Assembly: GCF_042453785.1 (NCBI RefSeq)
Contig: NC_091664.1
Span: forward strand, 4,080,501-4,144,500
DNA: 64,000 nucleotides
Source: Malus domestica
Taxonomy: Eukaryota; Streptophyta; Magnoliopsida; Rosales; Rosaceae
Direction of reading: 5' to 3'
The translations under genes and the position numbers were made by a program. The number at the start of each line of letters is the position of its first letter. The first letter of the stretch is position 1. Below, piece after piece: positions 1-12,400 of this stretch. The notes under the pieces are model-generated. The model did not search any database. It was not told where the DNA came from and was given only the letters and a program-made list of their open reading frames with translations.

Positions 1-3000
1 GAAGATGCTGAGCAATTTGAAGGTACTTTTTGTTTCACAGTATTATTATTGGTATCTTATTGATGTTAACGACGATTTCATGATTTGATTAGTGTTGCTT
101 TGTGACTTCTCTCATGTTAATTTTGTCAATCCCCACCCCCGGCCGCGAATGGCTGTATGTAAATTGTGATTTTTCTTCACACAATTCCAAGTTGACGATA
201 ATAAAAAACTCAGCTAAACATAACCTAATCAAATTGAAGACCGTTGCCAATTCCTATGTGTTAGGACTTAGGAGCATCATTATTATCTGGAATCTCAATA
301 AACAACTAATGTGATTACTCAGTAAATTAGGGCATACTTTATATAAACAAACAAGCTCAAATCATAATACTTATATGCGCATACACATATGTATCTTCAA
401 TGCATGAAGATGGAATGCGCACATTGTCTTAAATGCCACATTTTGAAAACCTTTCTAGATAAACCAAGGGATCTTATCATAATTTAATTTTTTTTTTTTT
501 AAAAAAAAACCTAGAAAGGAAGACGCCCTGAACTCTACAAAGTCAAAAAAGGTCAGAAGCTTATTCAATTACAAAGTTCATCCATACCCGCCTCCAAATA
601 ATCCTAAAGAATCTTTCTATTTCACTCGACCCAGAAAACTGCTGACACCCTGCAATCCCAAAAAAATTTGCTTATTCAATTACAAAGTTCATCCATACCA
701 ATCCTCCAAATAATCCTAAAGAATCTTTCTATTTCACTCGACCCAGAAAACTGCTGACACCCTGCAATCCCAAAAAAATTTTCCTTTCTTGTTTAATTGT
801 TTCTGATTTGTGTCTGATCCCCTTTTGGATTTATCAAATGGGATCCCTCTTTATATACTCTCTCTCTCTCTCTCTCTCTACACACCAAATAGTCTGAACG
901 ACTGGTGTTGCTTCCATGGAAGCAGCTCCAGATGCATATTTGCATCCAGCATGAAAAGATAAGCTAACATAGTTTTGTCTAGTTCACTTAGTTTCACCTG
1001 TAGAAATTCTGCAGGTCTCCTTTTTAAGGAATTAGACATGTCATTGTTTTAATTCATCACCATTTAATTTATAAAGTTTTGATTGTGGACATGCAGGTGT
1101 TGGTGATTGCTGTTTTGTTGAAAATGATAATGAAGCGCCGGTTTTCAATAATTCAGGTTAGTACCCTTTCTGTTTGTTCATCTCTTTAGCCAAGTAAAAG
1201 ATTACTCCAGCTTTTCTGTTCTTTTCCTGTTTCTACAAATGGGGAGTAGTCAGTTAGAACTTTGGATCATCTTATTTAAACACATTCCTGTGGATGCTAT
1301 GATTGCTATATCTTATCACACTGATATTACTTTGATACAGTGGGAAGCCCTTGCTTTGTTGCTCATCGGGATTAGTGTAAATCAGTTACGATCTTTACCC
1401 GAGGGTACTATTGCTTTAGGTCTTCCAGTTTCAACAGGCGCATACATCTACACATTGATCTTTGTAAGTGATTAATGATATTTGTTGTTTCTACTGGTGA
1501 TGTCCTCCTGTTTAACACGCACCTTTAGGTTCATAACTTTTTTCGCTGGCTTGAATAGAGTATTCTTGAAAATTATGTTCCAAGACGTTTATATGCATGT
1601 TGGACACTTATCTCAGATTCATCTTACAGGTAACAGTTCCATCGTTGGCCTCTGTCTATAATGAGTATGCTCTGAAGAGCCAATATGACACAAGCATATA
1701 CCTCCAGGTGAGAAATAGGACTTGTATGACTTGTTTCTTTGCTACAGCATGAAAGTAACTGAGTTTATTATTCAAGGATGTTGAGGAATGGTTTTCTAAA
1801 GGTAGCACATAGTTATTTGCTTCTGTACTTGTAATCAGTGTCACTACTTACCCGATTTGGCCTAATCTAGCATCAACATGGATCTTGATTACTCGTGTTG
1901 TGATTTTATTTTTGGTGGAGCTATCTGTTTGGTTTCTCTAAATTTACCCAAGTGATGTATGGATATGGTTGTAACTTGTATTTGGGTTGGAATTTGAAAA
2001 TGATGAGCATGCCATTGTCTCTTGGTACTTAGTTTAGTCCATGAAGTTGAAATGCTGCCAGAGTTTCTCTGGATTTTTGGTTGTTTAAGGAAAATAAGAC
2101 AGTTTGCCGCAATTTTCTTGTATTCCACTGACGTTGAAGCGTATTACATACCGACAACATATCCCCGAGATGTCGGCAACAAGGTGGAAGGATACGCCTT
2201 TACCCTTAAACACGGACTATTTTAAATAATTGGTTCATCAGGGCCATTTTTCACTTTGTTTTAGATGCCTGGCTTCATCTGTGACCAATTTGCTTAAGTC
2301 TGAACCTAGACTTTCTTAACCATATCTTAGCAACTCGTGTCTCATTGTATATGCTTTGTTAAATTCAAGTTTGGACAGTTATTGAAAAATGACAAATATA
2401 AGTCAGTCCCATTGTATATGCGTTGTTAAATTCAAGTTTGGACGGTTATTGAAAAATGACAAATATAAGTCAACAATTTATCGTCTTCATTTTAAGTCGT
2501 CTTCTTTTGGCTATGCAGAACTTATTTTTATACGGGTATGGTGCGATATTCAACTTTCTAGGAATATTGGTAATGGCCATTATCAAAGGTATGAACAACA
2601 TTATTTTTATTGTTTCTGCAGAGAAATAAAATGTTTAAATTTTTTTATATATATAAACATTCTAAAAGATAGAGGTCGCACTTGGTGCGATGGCAAGTGC
2701 CTTCGCCCATGAGCGGTAGGTCTCGGGTTCGAGACTTGGGAGCAGCCTCTCCATAAATGGGGGTAAGGCTAGCCGACATTCACCTCTCCCAGACCCTGCG
2801 TAAAGCGGGAGCCTTGTGCACTGGGTACGACCTTTTAAACATTCTAAAAGATAGTCCCATGTACAGAAGTAGTACACAACATTTTGAGTCCATAAAGCAA
2901 GTATAGAATCCAAATGCTTTGAAAGAGAATTTCATTACTGCTCTTAGGGTGCCACCTTTAAAATTTATCTTCAGATATTTAAGATGGCTTTAATAGTTGG

Positions 3001-4890
3001 TTGGTTTGATTTTCTATTTAACCACGTGGTTAAGGAAAAAATGGGTTTATTTGCAAAAAAAATCTTTATTAGTTGCTTTCAAAAATCTGGTCCAGATATC
3101 ACAGCAGTAATAGAAGAAGCAATGAGCCCCAAACAGAGAAAATAAATCCTCACCTTTTCAAAGCTTAAGGGCATTTTTGTAAAGGATGAACCATGCTCTT
3201 GTACATATATCATCTCTTTACCAATACCTCTGCTCTCTGAATTAAACTATTCACTAAATTTATCATAAACAGTAGTTTGGATAGGAATGTCACCTGACCT
3301 CCTTGGGGCATTTTATTCTCCGAACTTCCTTCCAGGGGGAACCATATGCATACAAATCTTAATTGGAAAAATTAAGATCACTGGTTGACTACTCTCATTT
3401 TTCACATATAATATTCAATGTACAGATTCAAATTTATTGACTCTAGTAGCACCAGTACTTATATCCTTAGCTATATTTTACGAATCAATATGGTTTTGGA
3501 TAGGGTTATTGTTCAATATAGTTAAATGGTATAGGAGGGTCCAATTTACAGATAAGAACTTCTTCATTGAGCTTTTGCACAGTGGTATTCTGTTGAGGAA
3601 ATTTTATGAAATTTCGAAATAGGTCTTTTGAGTCATAACTTCATGTTGTTTGAATGTTTCAGGTCCAGGTAGCTTTGATATCCTTCATGGTCATTCAAGA
3701 GCTACAATGTTTCTGATAGCTAACAACGCAGCACAAGGAATTCTGTCCTCTTTTTTCTTCAAATATGCAGGTTAGTTTTCTGCAATAGCAACTTTAGGTA
3801 GGTTTATATGTCATGCCAGTTTGGTACAGAAACACTTGCTGTAGTATGGAGATTGCTCGTAAGTACACTTTAAGGAGAGCGAGATTTTGTTTTCAGCTTA
3901 TGATTTCATCAACTTTGGCAGTTTTTTGTTAAATTTCATTTTCTCGCCACTCTTTAATCAAAGGATGCCATTCAATTTTTACAGATACAATTCTAAAGAA
4001 GTACTCGTCCACAGTGGCCACTATCTTCACAGGCATAGCATCTGCTTTGCTGTTTGGTCACAAATTGACTATGAACTTTGTTTTAGGAATTTCTATTGTC
4101 TTCATTTCGATGCACCAGGTAATCTCGATAAATGAGTCTTCTTTTCTCACATTAGTTGTTAATAGAATGAAGATCTATTTTCAAAAGAAAAATAATTGTG
4201 TAATTTAGAGAGAGCGTTCTATAGATTTCTATTTGCTTTCTGATCAAATTGTTTGCTGACCATTGTTTGTTTTATTTTTCTGTATAGTTCTTTTCTCCCA
4301 TTTCAAAACTCAAGGAGGAGGAACAAAATGGGAAGCTGGAAATGATAGATGTCGATGATAAACACAGGTATCTGCTCATTCTTTTCACCCATGGCAGCAT
4401 TAGTTGGGAGTTTGATGTACAAATTACTGTGTTCCTGTTGTATGCTTGACATAAACACCAAGGCAAGAATCAAATGTTTCATTGTTAGGCGCTAACAAGA
4501 CTAGGCCACTAAGGATAATGATTTTAAGAATTTTATGTGCTTTCGAGGTTTTGCCTTTTCTATAACACCAGTTATATAGTATACATAAATCAACCAAAAA
4601 AGTGGGAACGATGGAACCTCAACTATGGGGATTTAGTGGAGAGGATAAAGGAGAAATTCAGGGAAATCCATCGTGGTTACTAACGTAGGTTGTTTTCTGG
4701 ATTCAGGTCAAAGGATTCCTTTATTAATATGGCAGCAGGGGCAAATGAAGAGGTTAGAATTGCAAATTACTGTCTTGTAAATAAGATATATTTATCTTAT
4801 ATTTGCCTCACTCTTTTCTTACAAGTTTACCTTTTCCAGGCTAGTCACCGACCAGGCCCTGACGAAAGACAGCCGCTTCTTCCCATCTAA
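1..4890 (+). CDS. CMP-sialic acid transporter-like nucleotide-sugar transporter (3' part)
   Basis: A Golgi/ER nucleotide-sugar transporter of the plant CMP-sialic-acid-transporter-like group (Arabidopsis UTR6/CSTLP type). The 5' exons lie left of the window. Exons seen: 1-22, 1097-1156, 1341-1463, 1630-1707, 2519-2588, 3663-3770, 3985-4118, 4288-4367, 4707-4752 and 4840-4890 (TAA at 4888-4890). All have GT/AG borders and matching phases, giving about 256 residues. Recognisable family peptides are [80 protein letters not shown] and the hydrophilic tail ending RQPLLPI. Several exons encode single membrane helices, as expected of a ten-helix transporter. Family assignment is confident. The true sugar substrate is not known, since plants make little or no sialic acid. 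Confidence 0.93.
560..782. repeat. Tandem duplication, 111-bp unit, two copies
   Basis: Copy one starts at 560 and copy two at 671, each beginning cttattcaattacaaag. They are nearly identical apart from a small change after 'catacc'. The array lies in the first visible intron of the transporter gene. High identity suggests recent duplication. A (CT)n run follows at about 858-879. Confidence 0.85.
2343..2472. repeat. Tandem duplication, 67-bp unit, two copies
   Basis: Two copies starting cattgtatatg at 2343 and 2410, differing at about two to three positions. They lie just upstream of the exon at 2519 in the transporter gene, so they lengthen the intron but leave the acceptor intact. Confidence 0.8.
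2673..2835 (+). mobile_element. Au-type tRNA-derived SINE with target-site duplication
   Basis: A tRNA-like head carries an A-box-like region near 2685-2700 and a B-box gggttcgagac near 2728. The body contains agcctctcc, ggtaaggctagccgacattc and cctgcgtaaagcggg, and ends in cactgggtacgacctttt. This is the layout of the widespread angiosperm Au SINE family. A perfect 19-bp direct repeat (taaacattctaaaagatag) flanks it at 2654-2672 and 2836-2854 and is best read as the target-site duplication. It sits in an intron of the transporter gene in sense orientation. It is not a functional tRNA gene. Confidence 0.9.
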
Positions 4891-5527
4891 AAGTTAATTG
4901 GAGTATGTTATTGCTCTTTCACTACTAGTTGGATACATGCATCTGCTGCATATTTTACTTGACCATGTTGACCGACAAATTACCAACAAAAAAAAAACGC
5001 ATTGAACAACAATTAAACTGGACTAGTTTTACATTTTGCAGCAATTAAATTAACTGTCACATCCAGTAACCAGCTATATAGATCCCTTTTTTCCCTGTTG
5101 TAAAGCTAGAGTGTGCTAACAATGTTTTCCGAGACATGCGAGACATTATTTAGTCGGTCAGAGAAGAAAAATGTTGAGCCTTCCTAAATGCCATGTACTA
5201 TCAGCTTGAGATCTTCAATTGTAGCTGGTATAGCTGGCTTTGTTCCATGCGTAATCAGACTGTTTGTTATTTTGATGCAGGATTTTTTCTTTTTCTTTGA
5301 AGGAATTCTTTGGCAGGAATTGCAATGATACGAGAGATGAAGCAAAAAGCGAGGTTCCTCAAACATTCAATAAATTAATCGGAGAAGAAATACTTTTTTC
5401 TACTGTTTTTCGGGGATCCCTCTTCCTGTGTTACGGGGTCTCCCTAAGTTGGTGTGTAAAGCATTTTGTAAACGAATTGGAGGATACACACCGTTAGGTG
5501 ATCCCAGTTTTTTGATGCAGGAAATTG

Positions 5528-5568
<41 letters not shown>

Positions 5569-5960
5569 AGTAATATGTTTGTCGACAAATATTGGAATCC
5601 TACATGCACTTTACTTTAGCTTTACCAATGTGATTTGCAATAGCGTTTCTATGTATTCTTTGCCTAGAACCACAGGAGTATTTGACCCCCAATGTCAATT
5701 TTTGTATGCTTCTTTTTGTTTCATACGGAATTAGATTTTTCTTCTTAGCAAAATAAAGAAAAATAAATTCCTAGGAAACATTGTTTGTGTACTTTCGACA
5801 CACTTGTTACAATGAACCGTTAGGTTTTATTTTTCTTCTCTCTTCCAAAGGAATCTTGGAAATCCGTTGTTGCCGGATGGAGGACGTGCATGGAACATGT
5901 TCATTAATATGTGGCGTTCTGATCCATACATCGTTATGTGTAAGTTTTGGCATTATTAGA
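4891..5960 (+). other. 3' UTR region of the transporter gene, with (AG)n microsatellite
   Basis: Non-coding sequence after the TAA. An acceptor-like tttgatgcag at about 5271-5280 suggests a 3'-UTR intron. A (AG)n run lies at 5532-5566. The small reading frames here carry no recognisable domain. Confidence 0.4.
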
Positions 5961-6370
5961 CTGTGAAGTTATAGCAACCGTAAACTTGTTCCATGTAAGC
6001 TGCTTCCCTTAAGAGGAGCATAAAAAAGATCAAATATCGTTATTCGCATAATCCACCAATTTTCAGGTTTGTTTAAGAACCAAGCAAAAACGGTGAAGGT
6101 TGAAAATTTGGGGGAGTCATAGCTAATTGCCTCATTTCAATTTGAGAATGTTACATATATATTTGGACACCATTGCCCGTCGCAACTCGATCTTGAAATC
6201 CATATCGAACTCAAACAAGCACTTGAATGTATAAATGGTTGTTCAGTAAGTGAACGAGCGAGCTTGGAATCACCCGGTCGTATTAGATCAACTTTAACAG
6301 AATGCCAAATGCTGTATTCTCCACGCCGAAATGCAAGACACCATCTACCGTAACATATCGCTTTTTGGTT
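5961..6370. other. Intergenic, nothing recognised
   Basis: No coding similarity, repeat family or RNA gene seen between the tail of the transporter gene and the downstream side of DPH1. Confidence 0.4.
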
Positions 6371-7606
6371 CTGCTAGAAATGCTCGACGGTTTCAATTTC
6401 ATCTTCTAATGCAACAGGAGATGCATCTTCGACGTTCACCTGTGAAAAGTGAGAACAATGTTATGCAAATGACAATCCCGTTCGAGGAACCAAGGAGCAC
6501 GAACTTCTAATAGGAACAAGCAGTTAACTATCACATCCATAATTGAACGTCACAGAGGGAGCAAAAGGATGCACAACTAAGATGCCCAGTAGTAATAATA
6601 GAGTAACAAATCTGAGTCCTTTTTTCCTGTATAATTGTATGAACTAGAGTCAACGCGGAGAAACATGTGAGTCTTCGGGATTTCCTATAGGCAAACTTTT
6701 TACGCAAGTTTGTTGACCCATTTCATGTTGCACTTCTAAGATTTATCCTATAGTTCTGAGCATTCATCAGTTTGAATGTACCACAAAACCGAAACAGACA
6801 AACTATGCAGATTTCATTAAACAACAGAGTACATAAACATCACAACCGAAGTTTAAAAAAAAGTATCGAAGTAACCATTCTAAACTATCATGCCTGCAAT
6901 CACTTTATAAAAACTTACACAGCCATGCTAGTGAATATGGTAAACTGAAGAGCATTTGGGAAAGAATGTAAATTTCCGTAGCCACTCTACTTTAAAATTG
7001 CATGATCAATGATAGGGCAGTACGACCACCAGCCATGTTAGTCCTTCTACATTGTTGGGAATGGAATATCGAGCACCCCCTTCGATATGTTTTAAAATTA
7101 TAAAAAAGGGAACACACATACGCAAGGATACACATAGAAGGAGCAATGCACACTTACTATCTACATGATGCAGACTAAGAACAGTCATCTAAACAGAACA
7201 AACCAAAGGAAAACAGGAGCTGGGCTATTTAATTAAGGTTTCCCGTTGCTGGAGAACAATGGGAGAAAAAGTAGAGAGATTTCAAAATTTTGATTTTTTA
7301 AGGAAGTGAAGAAAAAATATATTCATAATATCTCTCAATAATGTTTAAGCCAAAACACCTAGATTAAACCAAAAATGTGGAGCAAACACTCGGTGATTAG
7401 CAGTACCATGAGGCCCATCTTTGGCGAATTCCTGAAAGGAGGCACTGCAACTTCCCAAGCTTTCTGCTCCAACATAAATTGACCATAATTAATCTAAAAC
7501 ATTGAATAAGGTTTACAAGGGTCGAAAAAACTACAGTATAAAAGCAGCTGCTATGGTAACTAATCTGCAACAAAATTTACACAGATGTGTCAAAAGGCAA
7601 ACTCAC
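6371..7606 (-). other. Downstream region of DPH1 with two possible exons
   Basis: DPH1's stop codon is followed directly by a consensus donor (GTGAGT), so the 3' UTR may be spliced. Two exon-like pieces lie on the minus strand. About 7397-7453 is preceded by gagcag, encodes KAWEVAVPPFRNSPKMGLM and ends before gtac. About 6376-6437 is preceded by cacttttcacag and encodes VNVEDASPVALEDEIETVEH to a TAG. Their phases are compatible. The first peptide resembles the start of the conserved block of plant EMC4 (ER membrane complex subunit 4), but only over about 19 residues. They could be 3'-UTR exons, a small separate gene or a decayed fragment. Confidence 0.3.
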
Positions 7607-9563
7607 CTATCCAGTGTTTGCAGTAGTAGCCGATGCAGAATCCCTCCGAATAGGGTGGGACGGCTTGTTGACATAAGAGGAATTCCATTCCCCTCCATCC
7701 AAAGCATAATAGTCCATGGGATAATCCCCAACAACATCTTCTTCCCCAACCTGATTTCCATTAGCACATGCACAACCACAACAACCAGAATCACTCTTCT
7801 TATTTTTGTCCCACCAAGGAGGAATGAAGCCAAGAGCAATGTCAGCCTCAAAAGGATTCAAAAGGGGCTTTGTAAACGCATCACCCCAGTCAATGGACAA
7901 GCGAGGACAAGCAATCTGAATCCAAGCATCCACTGAGTCTTCAAACAGAGCAATTCTTGGAGGACTAATCTCTGACATCAAAAACACGGTATAAGAAAAC
8001 CCTTCGTCCTTCATTTTCTTTTCCAGTCTCTGTAGAATCCTGGGGTTGCCTTGCCTTCCTAAAGTCCCCAACACAACGCCCCAATTCGAGGCTTCCTTTG
8101 CTTTCAAAATTGCGCTCTTCCTCGACTCCCTCATCCCCTTGTGATCATATTCCTCCAAAAACAGTTTCCCCATATATGGGTCGTACCGAAACGTCTTCAG
8201 CCCAGGATTTGCTATCATAATCGCTTCTAAATGAAAACGCCCGTCCGCCACAAACACCACTACGCTCTCCTCTTCCTCCTCCTCGTTGCCTTTGGTTATT
8301 TTGCGTGAAATTTTTGGGGCAGTACAACCCAAAACCTCACCGGCAGACAAGGGTTTTGACTGTGGAATGAGGACCTTGAAACCATGGGTTTCTAGCTCAG
8401 GTTTGGCCGCTCGGATTGCGGAGGCGAATTGGATTGTTCCAGCAAGCACTAGGTTTTTACAGTGAGAGTTTTGGAGGTTGAGATGGACGGTCTGGATTAA
8501 TCGGGAGACATCAATTGAGATTTCGACGAAGACGTAGAGACAGGGGATTGAGGTGACGTGGAGGGGGACAAGGCAGCTGTGGCCAAAGTGGATGAGGAGG
8601 TCAGCATCGAGTGCCTTGGCAGCAAGGTCGTCTACACAGCACGCACCGTAGGTTGCGTCACCGAGAACAAAGCACTGGGAGACACCGCCGAAGGTGGAGA
8701 GGATGTCAGAGAGGACCAGAGAGTACATGAGGAGGCCCTCGGGGAGTTGGAGGGCCACCCGTGAGGCATTGGTGGAGCGCACACGCCAGACGCACTTGTG
8801 GACTTCAAAGTTGTAGTTGGAGGGAAGGAGGGCTATTGCAGCATTCAGAGCTGAGTCGTGGAGGATTGAGTCCGGAATTTGGTTCCTCACAAACCGCTTT
8901 GGTGGCGCATGCGGCTTCCTTGTCTGCTGAGAATCAGGGAGAGGCAACAGACTAGACTCCTGCACATTGCCAGGCCTCTAAATTAATAACAACAAAATGT
9001 ATTGTACCAATTCTAGGCTTTATTAATGGATGATTAGATAATTTCCCCTTCATTAGAACAAAGTTCTTCTCAACCAAACAAATGACTACGCTCAAAACAC
9101 TTCAACAACAACATCCGCCTAAAGAAAATCTGAAATCGCGGATCTACCATTCAGACTAAAAATGATAAGGACGAGCATACTTCGTCCAGAAAAAATTTCA
9201 AGAACACAAGTAAATATGGCCACAACATATTGTATAGCAATTCCAAGAACTCTCCTTTATGCCTTCCCGTTAATAAAAGGGAAAATTTCGGAAAATTTTC
9301 TCTCCCTTTCCCACTTATTTTCTCAGCACCCAAAGAGAAAACAAAAGTTACAGGTGCCCCTAAATAACCAAAACCCATAAGCCTTAAACCCAAAATGCAA
9401 ATGGAAAACATATATACATACAATTGTGGCACAGAAGAAGAGATAAGCATGATCAAAGAGCGTGTGAATCCTATATCTAACTCAAGCATCTGATACAGTA
9501 GCAAGCAACAAATTGAAGAGGATTGGATGTGGAACCGAGTCATCTCACCTGGCTGGGATCCAT
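7607..9563 (-). CDS. DPH1: Diphthamide biosynthesis protein 1 (2-(3-amino-3-carboxypropyl)histidine synthase subunit 1)
   Basis: DPH1 with DPH2 transfers the aminocarboxypropyl group of S-adenosylmethionine to a histidine of elongation factor 2 in the cytosol, the first step of diphthamide synthesis, using a [4Fe-4S] cluster. Two coding exons: 9563-9549 (MDPSQ) and 8959-7607, phase 0, 455 residues. The long frame has no ATG at its upstream end; it would start at GTG. The spliced MDPSQ-ESSLLPLP start gives an N-terminus of the expected size before RFVRNQIPDSIL. Family motifs: VALQLPEGLLMYSL, LGDATYGACCVDD, LLIHFGHSCLVP, VLGCTAPK and QIACPRLSIDWGDAF. Candidate cluster cysteines are near residues 112/113, 217 and 356. 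The C-terminal tail (about 50 residues) has a Cys-rich CCGCAC patch. TAG at 7609-7607. DPH2 was excluded on these motifs. Confidence 0.95.
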
Positions 9564-9900
9564 ATCTTAAAACTCGGAGGGAAAATTGAACTTTAGCTCG
9601 TGCCTTACAGGGATGAGCATAACCGAAGGCAAACAGACCTCGGTCCTCTGTCTCAACCCACAAGAAGAATTTCTTAGCTCTGTTCTTATGTTATCACTTC
9701 AATGGCTGCCACACGCCTATTCAACTGCAACGCACCATGAAAGATTCTCAATGACGCCCGACTGCTATGGAGGAGGGAGGCGGCATCTGTGAAATGAAGC
9801 CCAAACGGAAGAAAAGGACTTTAATGTGGAAGAGAGAGGAGGAGGAGGTGGTGGGGGAGAGGGAGGTCGCTGCGGGAGTTGTTAGGGTTTAGGGAGGGGG
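9564..9900 (-). promoter_or_regulatory. 5' UTR and proximal promoter region of DPH1
   Basis: Sequence upstream of the ATG at 9563. It includes a purine-rich tract (gaggaggaggaggtggtggggga, about 9837-9865) that reads as pyrimidine-rich on the gene strand, as often seen in plant 5' UTRs. No clear TATA box was identified. Confidence 0.35.
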
Positions 9901-10129
9901 TAACTGTTAAGCCTACGAACTAAAGAGGCTTTTTTTTTTTTTTTTTTTAAAGTAGAGTCGGGGTGGGGATATATATATATTTTTTCTTTTTCTTATTTAG
10001 TTTTTTTTTAATTCATTTTCTTTGGTTAAAAAAAAGGTAGAAAATTAATGAAAAGCCTAAAAAAACTTAACCCTTTTTTAGGGGGTCATTTCATTTTTGG
10101 ATATAGACCGAATAGATTCAAGAGATGAG

Positions 10130-11870
10130 AGAATTAAGGATACCCACTGATGCGAGAATTACTTGACACACAAATTAAACCCTCTTTTTGACAATTGTAG
10201 CAAAGTATGTAAGTAGGGATCGTTCTAAACCGGGGATTAGGAGGGCTTGCTAAAACCTCTAAACTGACTCAAAAACAAAAAGAAACAAAGTTAAAAATGT
10301 AAACAAAAGATTTTAAAACAAGAAAGTAAAAGGGGGATTTGAGTTTGGTGAAGTTGAAAGTAAAAACGAATAAACTAAAAACTTAAATAGATTTTAAACA
10401 AATTTGGGTTGAATGGATAATGGAAGGCTAGCTAAGGGGTTCTTCTCCACACATGTCTTGCTTGCATACAAAATGATTTCCAATTGCTCTTCGATAAGTT
10501 ATGAATACTCAACGCCCCAAATTAACCGTGAATTGCACTAATTAACTCTCAGTTTTTCAACAAGTTATTAGATTGGATGATTGCATACGACAACCCAAAA
10601 CACTCCCTACAAGTTCCCTACATGAATTGCATAATAGAGATACAAGCAAGAATCATTAAGTTCTATGAAAAACATAAGCATTGACGAGGCACTCGTTACT
10701 ATGATTTGCATGAAACTTATGCCAAGAATTTACTTAACGTGATTGTGACTAGCAACCTTCACTACTTGTGAATATAAGTTCATAACGATTAGGTGAAACT
10801 CCCTTATATTCTAGCGTCAAATTCATGCATGAAAATTAAGCGTGCACTCTCAACCAACATACACAAATTAGTTTTTATACGAACGGATAAGTAAATTGAA
10901 TTCACAATTCAAGAAACGCAATTGGAAGTAATCAAATCATATAGCAAGCATAAACATGGTTTTGAATCCCCCCCTAGCCAAGGGGGGGTTTAGTTCCTCA
11001 TTATTACAAAACAAAGATAAACAAATTTAACCATTGAAAAACAAAGGGAAGAAAGCACCTAAACGTTCCAACGATCCATGTTGGATAGCAAGCGCGTCCA
11101 AGGACTTTTTACTTCTCCTTGCCGCCACAACAAGGTTGGAATGATGTTGAAGGGTTGGTTATTTGGAGGAATGGATGGGAAGGGGTTTAGATATGTAGGA
11201 GAGGCAAGGAAAGGCTTGGAGAATGGTTAATTTCTGGATGATTTGAATGAGGTTGCTGCCATGGTATTTATAGGAAGAGGATGGACATGTTTAATGCAAA
11301 AATCTGGTGGAATGAAGTAGGTAAGGCATGGCAAGGTGGAGAATTGTTGGTGAGGGTAGGTTTTGAGTCATCCACTCACATGTCATGGTGAGTTAAGCAT
11401 TGCATCATCCACTCAAATGTCATGGTGAGTTAAGCATTACATCATCCACTCAAATGTCATAGTGAGATAGGCATTGCATCATCACTAAAAAATCTGGTGG
11501 AAGTAAAACAAAGGGAAGGCCACGGCATTGATGAATTTTATGGGGTATGCATGGTTTTGAGTGAAGTTTTGGCCAATCCTTCTAGAAATTTATCCCTTCT
11601 TGCAACTTGTATTTGTTTCACCAGATTTTTAGCATGTTCCTAGCCTCTTTTGTCTTCAAATTCGTCCATCCATCTTGCTCATATCATATGTAATCCATTC
11701 CAAGCTCAAAACTGCTCCAAAATGCACCAAAATGCACTTTCTTGCTACCTTAGCCCTTTGGACCTACAAACACACGAAAATGGCTTAAAGTACTAAAATA
11801 ACTAAGAACTAATAACGTAAATGCAAGAAAACTAGTTAACTAAGTCGCATAAATATGCGTCTATCACCCA
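10130..11870. repeat. Unclassified non-coding repeat-like segment
   Basis: No reading frame over about 60 codons. The left edge (about 10148, tgatgcgagaatt) and right edge (about 11866, aaatatgcgtctatca) form only a very short imperfect TGAT...ATCA inversion. The overall look is of a non-autonomous transposable element, but I could not define TIRs, LTRs or a target duplication. It contains a 37-bp tandem array, listed separately. Confidence 0.3.
11369..11482. repeat. 37-bp tandem repeat, three copies
   Basis: Units beginning catccactca at 11369, 11406 and 11443, spaced exactly 37 bp. The third is slightly diverged (atagtgagataggc). They are contiguous with no spacers, so this is a minisatellite and not a CRISPR array. 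Confidence 0.8.
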
Positions 11871-12298
11871 CCAAAAAGACTAATTCAATTCATAATAATG
11901 TGCCGCAAAATAAAACATTTTTGTTATCCTATCAACCCTCAAGAGAAGCAAATACAACATGTACACTAATTAGTAAGATTAATGAAGTTGCAATTAATGC
12001 AAAAACAACCAATTGGAAACAATAGTCTCCAATCTACCAACAAAAGAATTATACCATTTGATCCCTTTATTAGCCAAAAAATTATATATATAATTAAAAA
12101 AAAGCATCGAATTTTACCATGAATCTTTTTTTTTTTTTTTTTTTTTTTTACTTTACAAATTTTACAAAGGAGCATGCTTGCTGGATCATGCATCTATATG
12201 ATATGTATTCAGAATAGATAGACCTATAGATTAGGGTTTAGGTAGTAATGATATCAACTCCTCCGTGTTCTTTGGTGTGGAATAAATATATTTTTACA

Positions 12299-12400
12299 CT
12301 AAGAGGAGGAGGAGGAGTTCATCATCCACGAGATTCGAACCAAAGACCTCTTACTTTCAAGTAAAAAGGAATTCCACCAGATCGTAGTACTAAGTGACTA
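12299..12400 (-). mobile_element. tRNA-derived SINE remnant (second SINE family)
   Basis: Read on the minus strand it starts gtcacttagtactacgatct, then has an RNA polymerase III B-box-like ggttcgaatctc (plus-strand 12331-12342). The same arrangement recurs at 58932-59069 (-) and, more diverged, at 59332-59478 (+), which supports a dispersed family. A 28-base poly-T tract lies just upstream at about 12126-12149. Confidence 0.55.

Noticed and set aside
2673-2760. Possible tRNA gene
   Set aside because: Only the A/B-box head of a SINE; no acceptor-stem pairing or tRNA 3' end, and it is bounded by a target-site duplication.
2662-2913. 83-codon minus-strand frame
   Set aside because: It lies across the SINE and its flanks; composition follows the tRNA-like repeat, not a protein.
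7607-8965. DPH1 starting at the GTG at 8965
   Set aside because: The GTG precedes a splice acceptor (tgtgcag); the MDPSQ mini-exon gives a proper ATG with exact phase.
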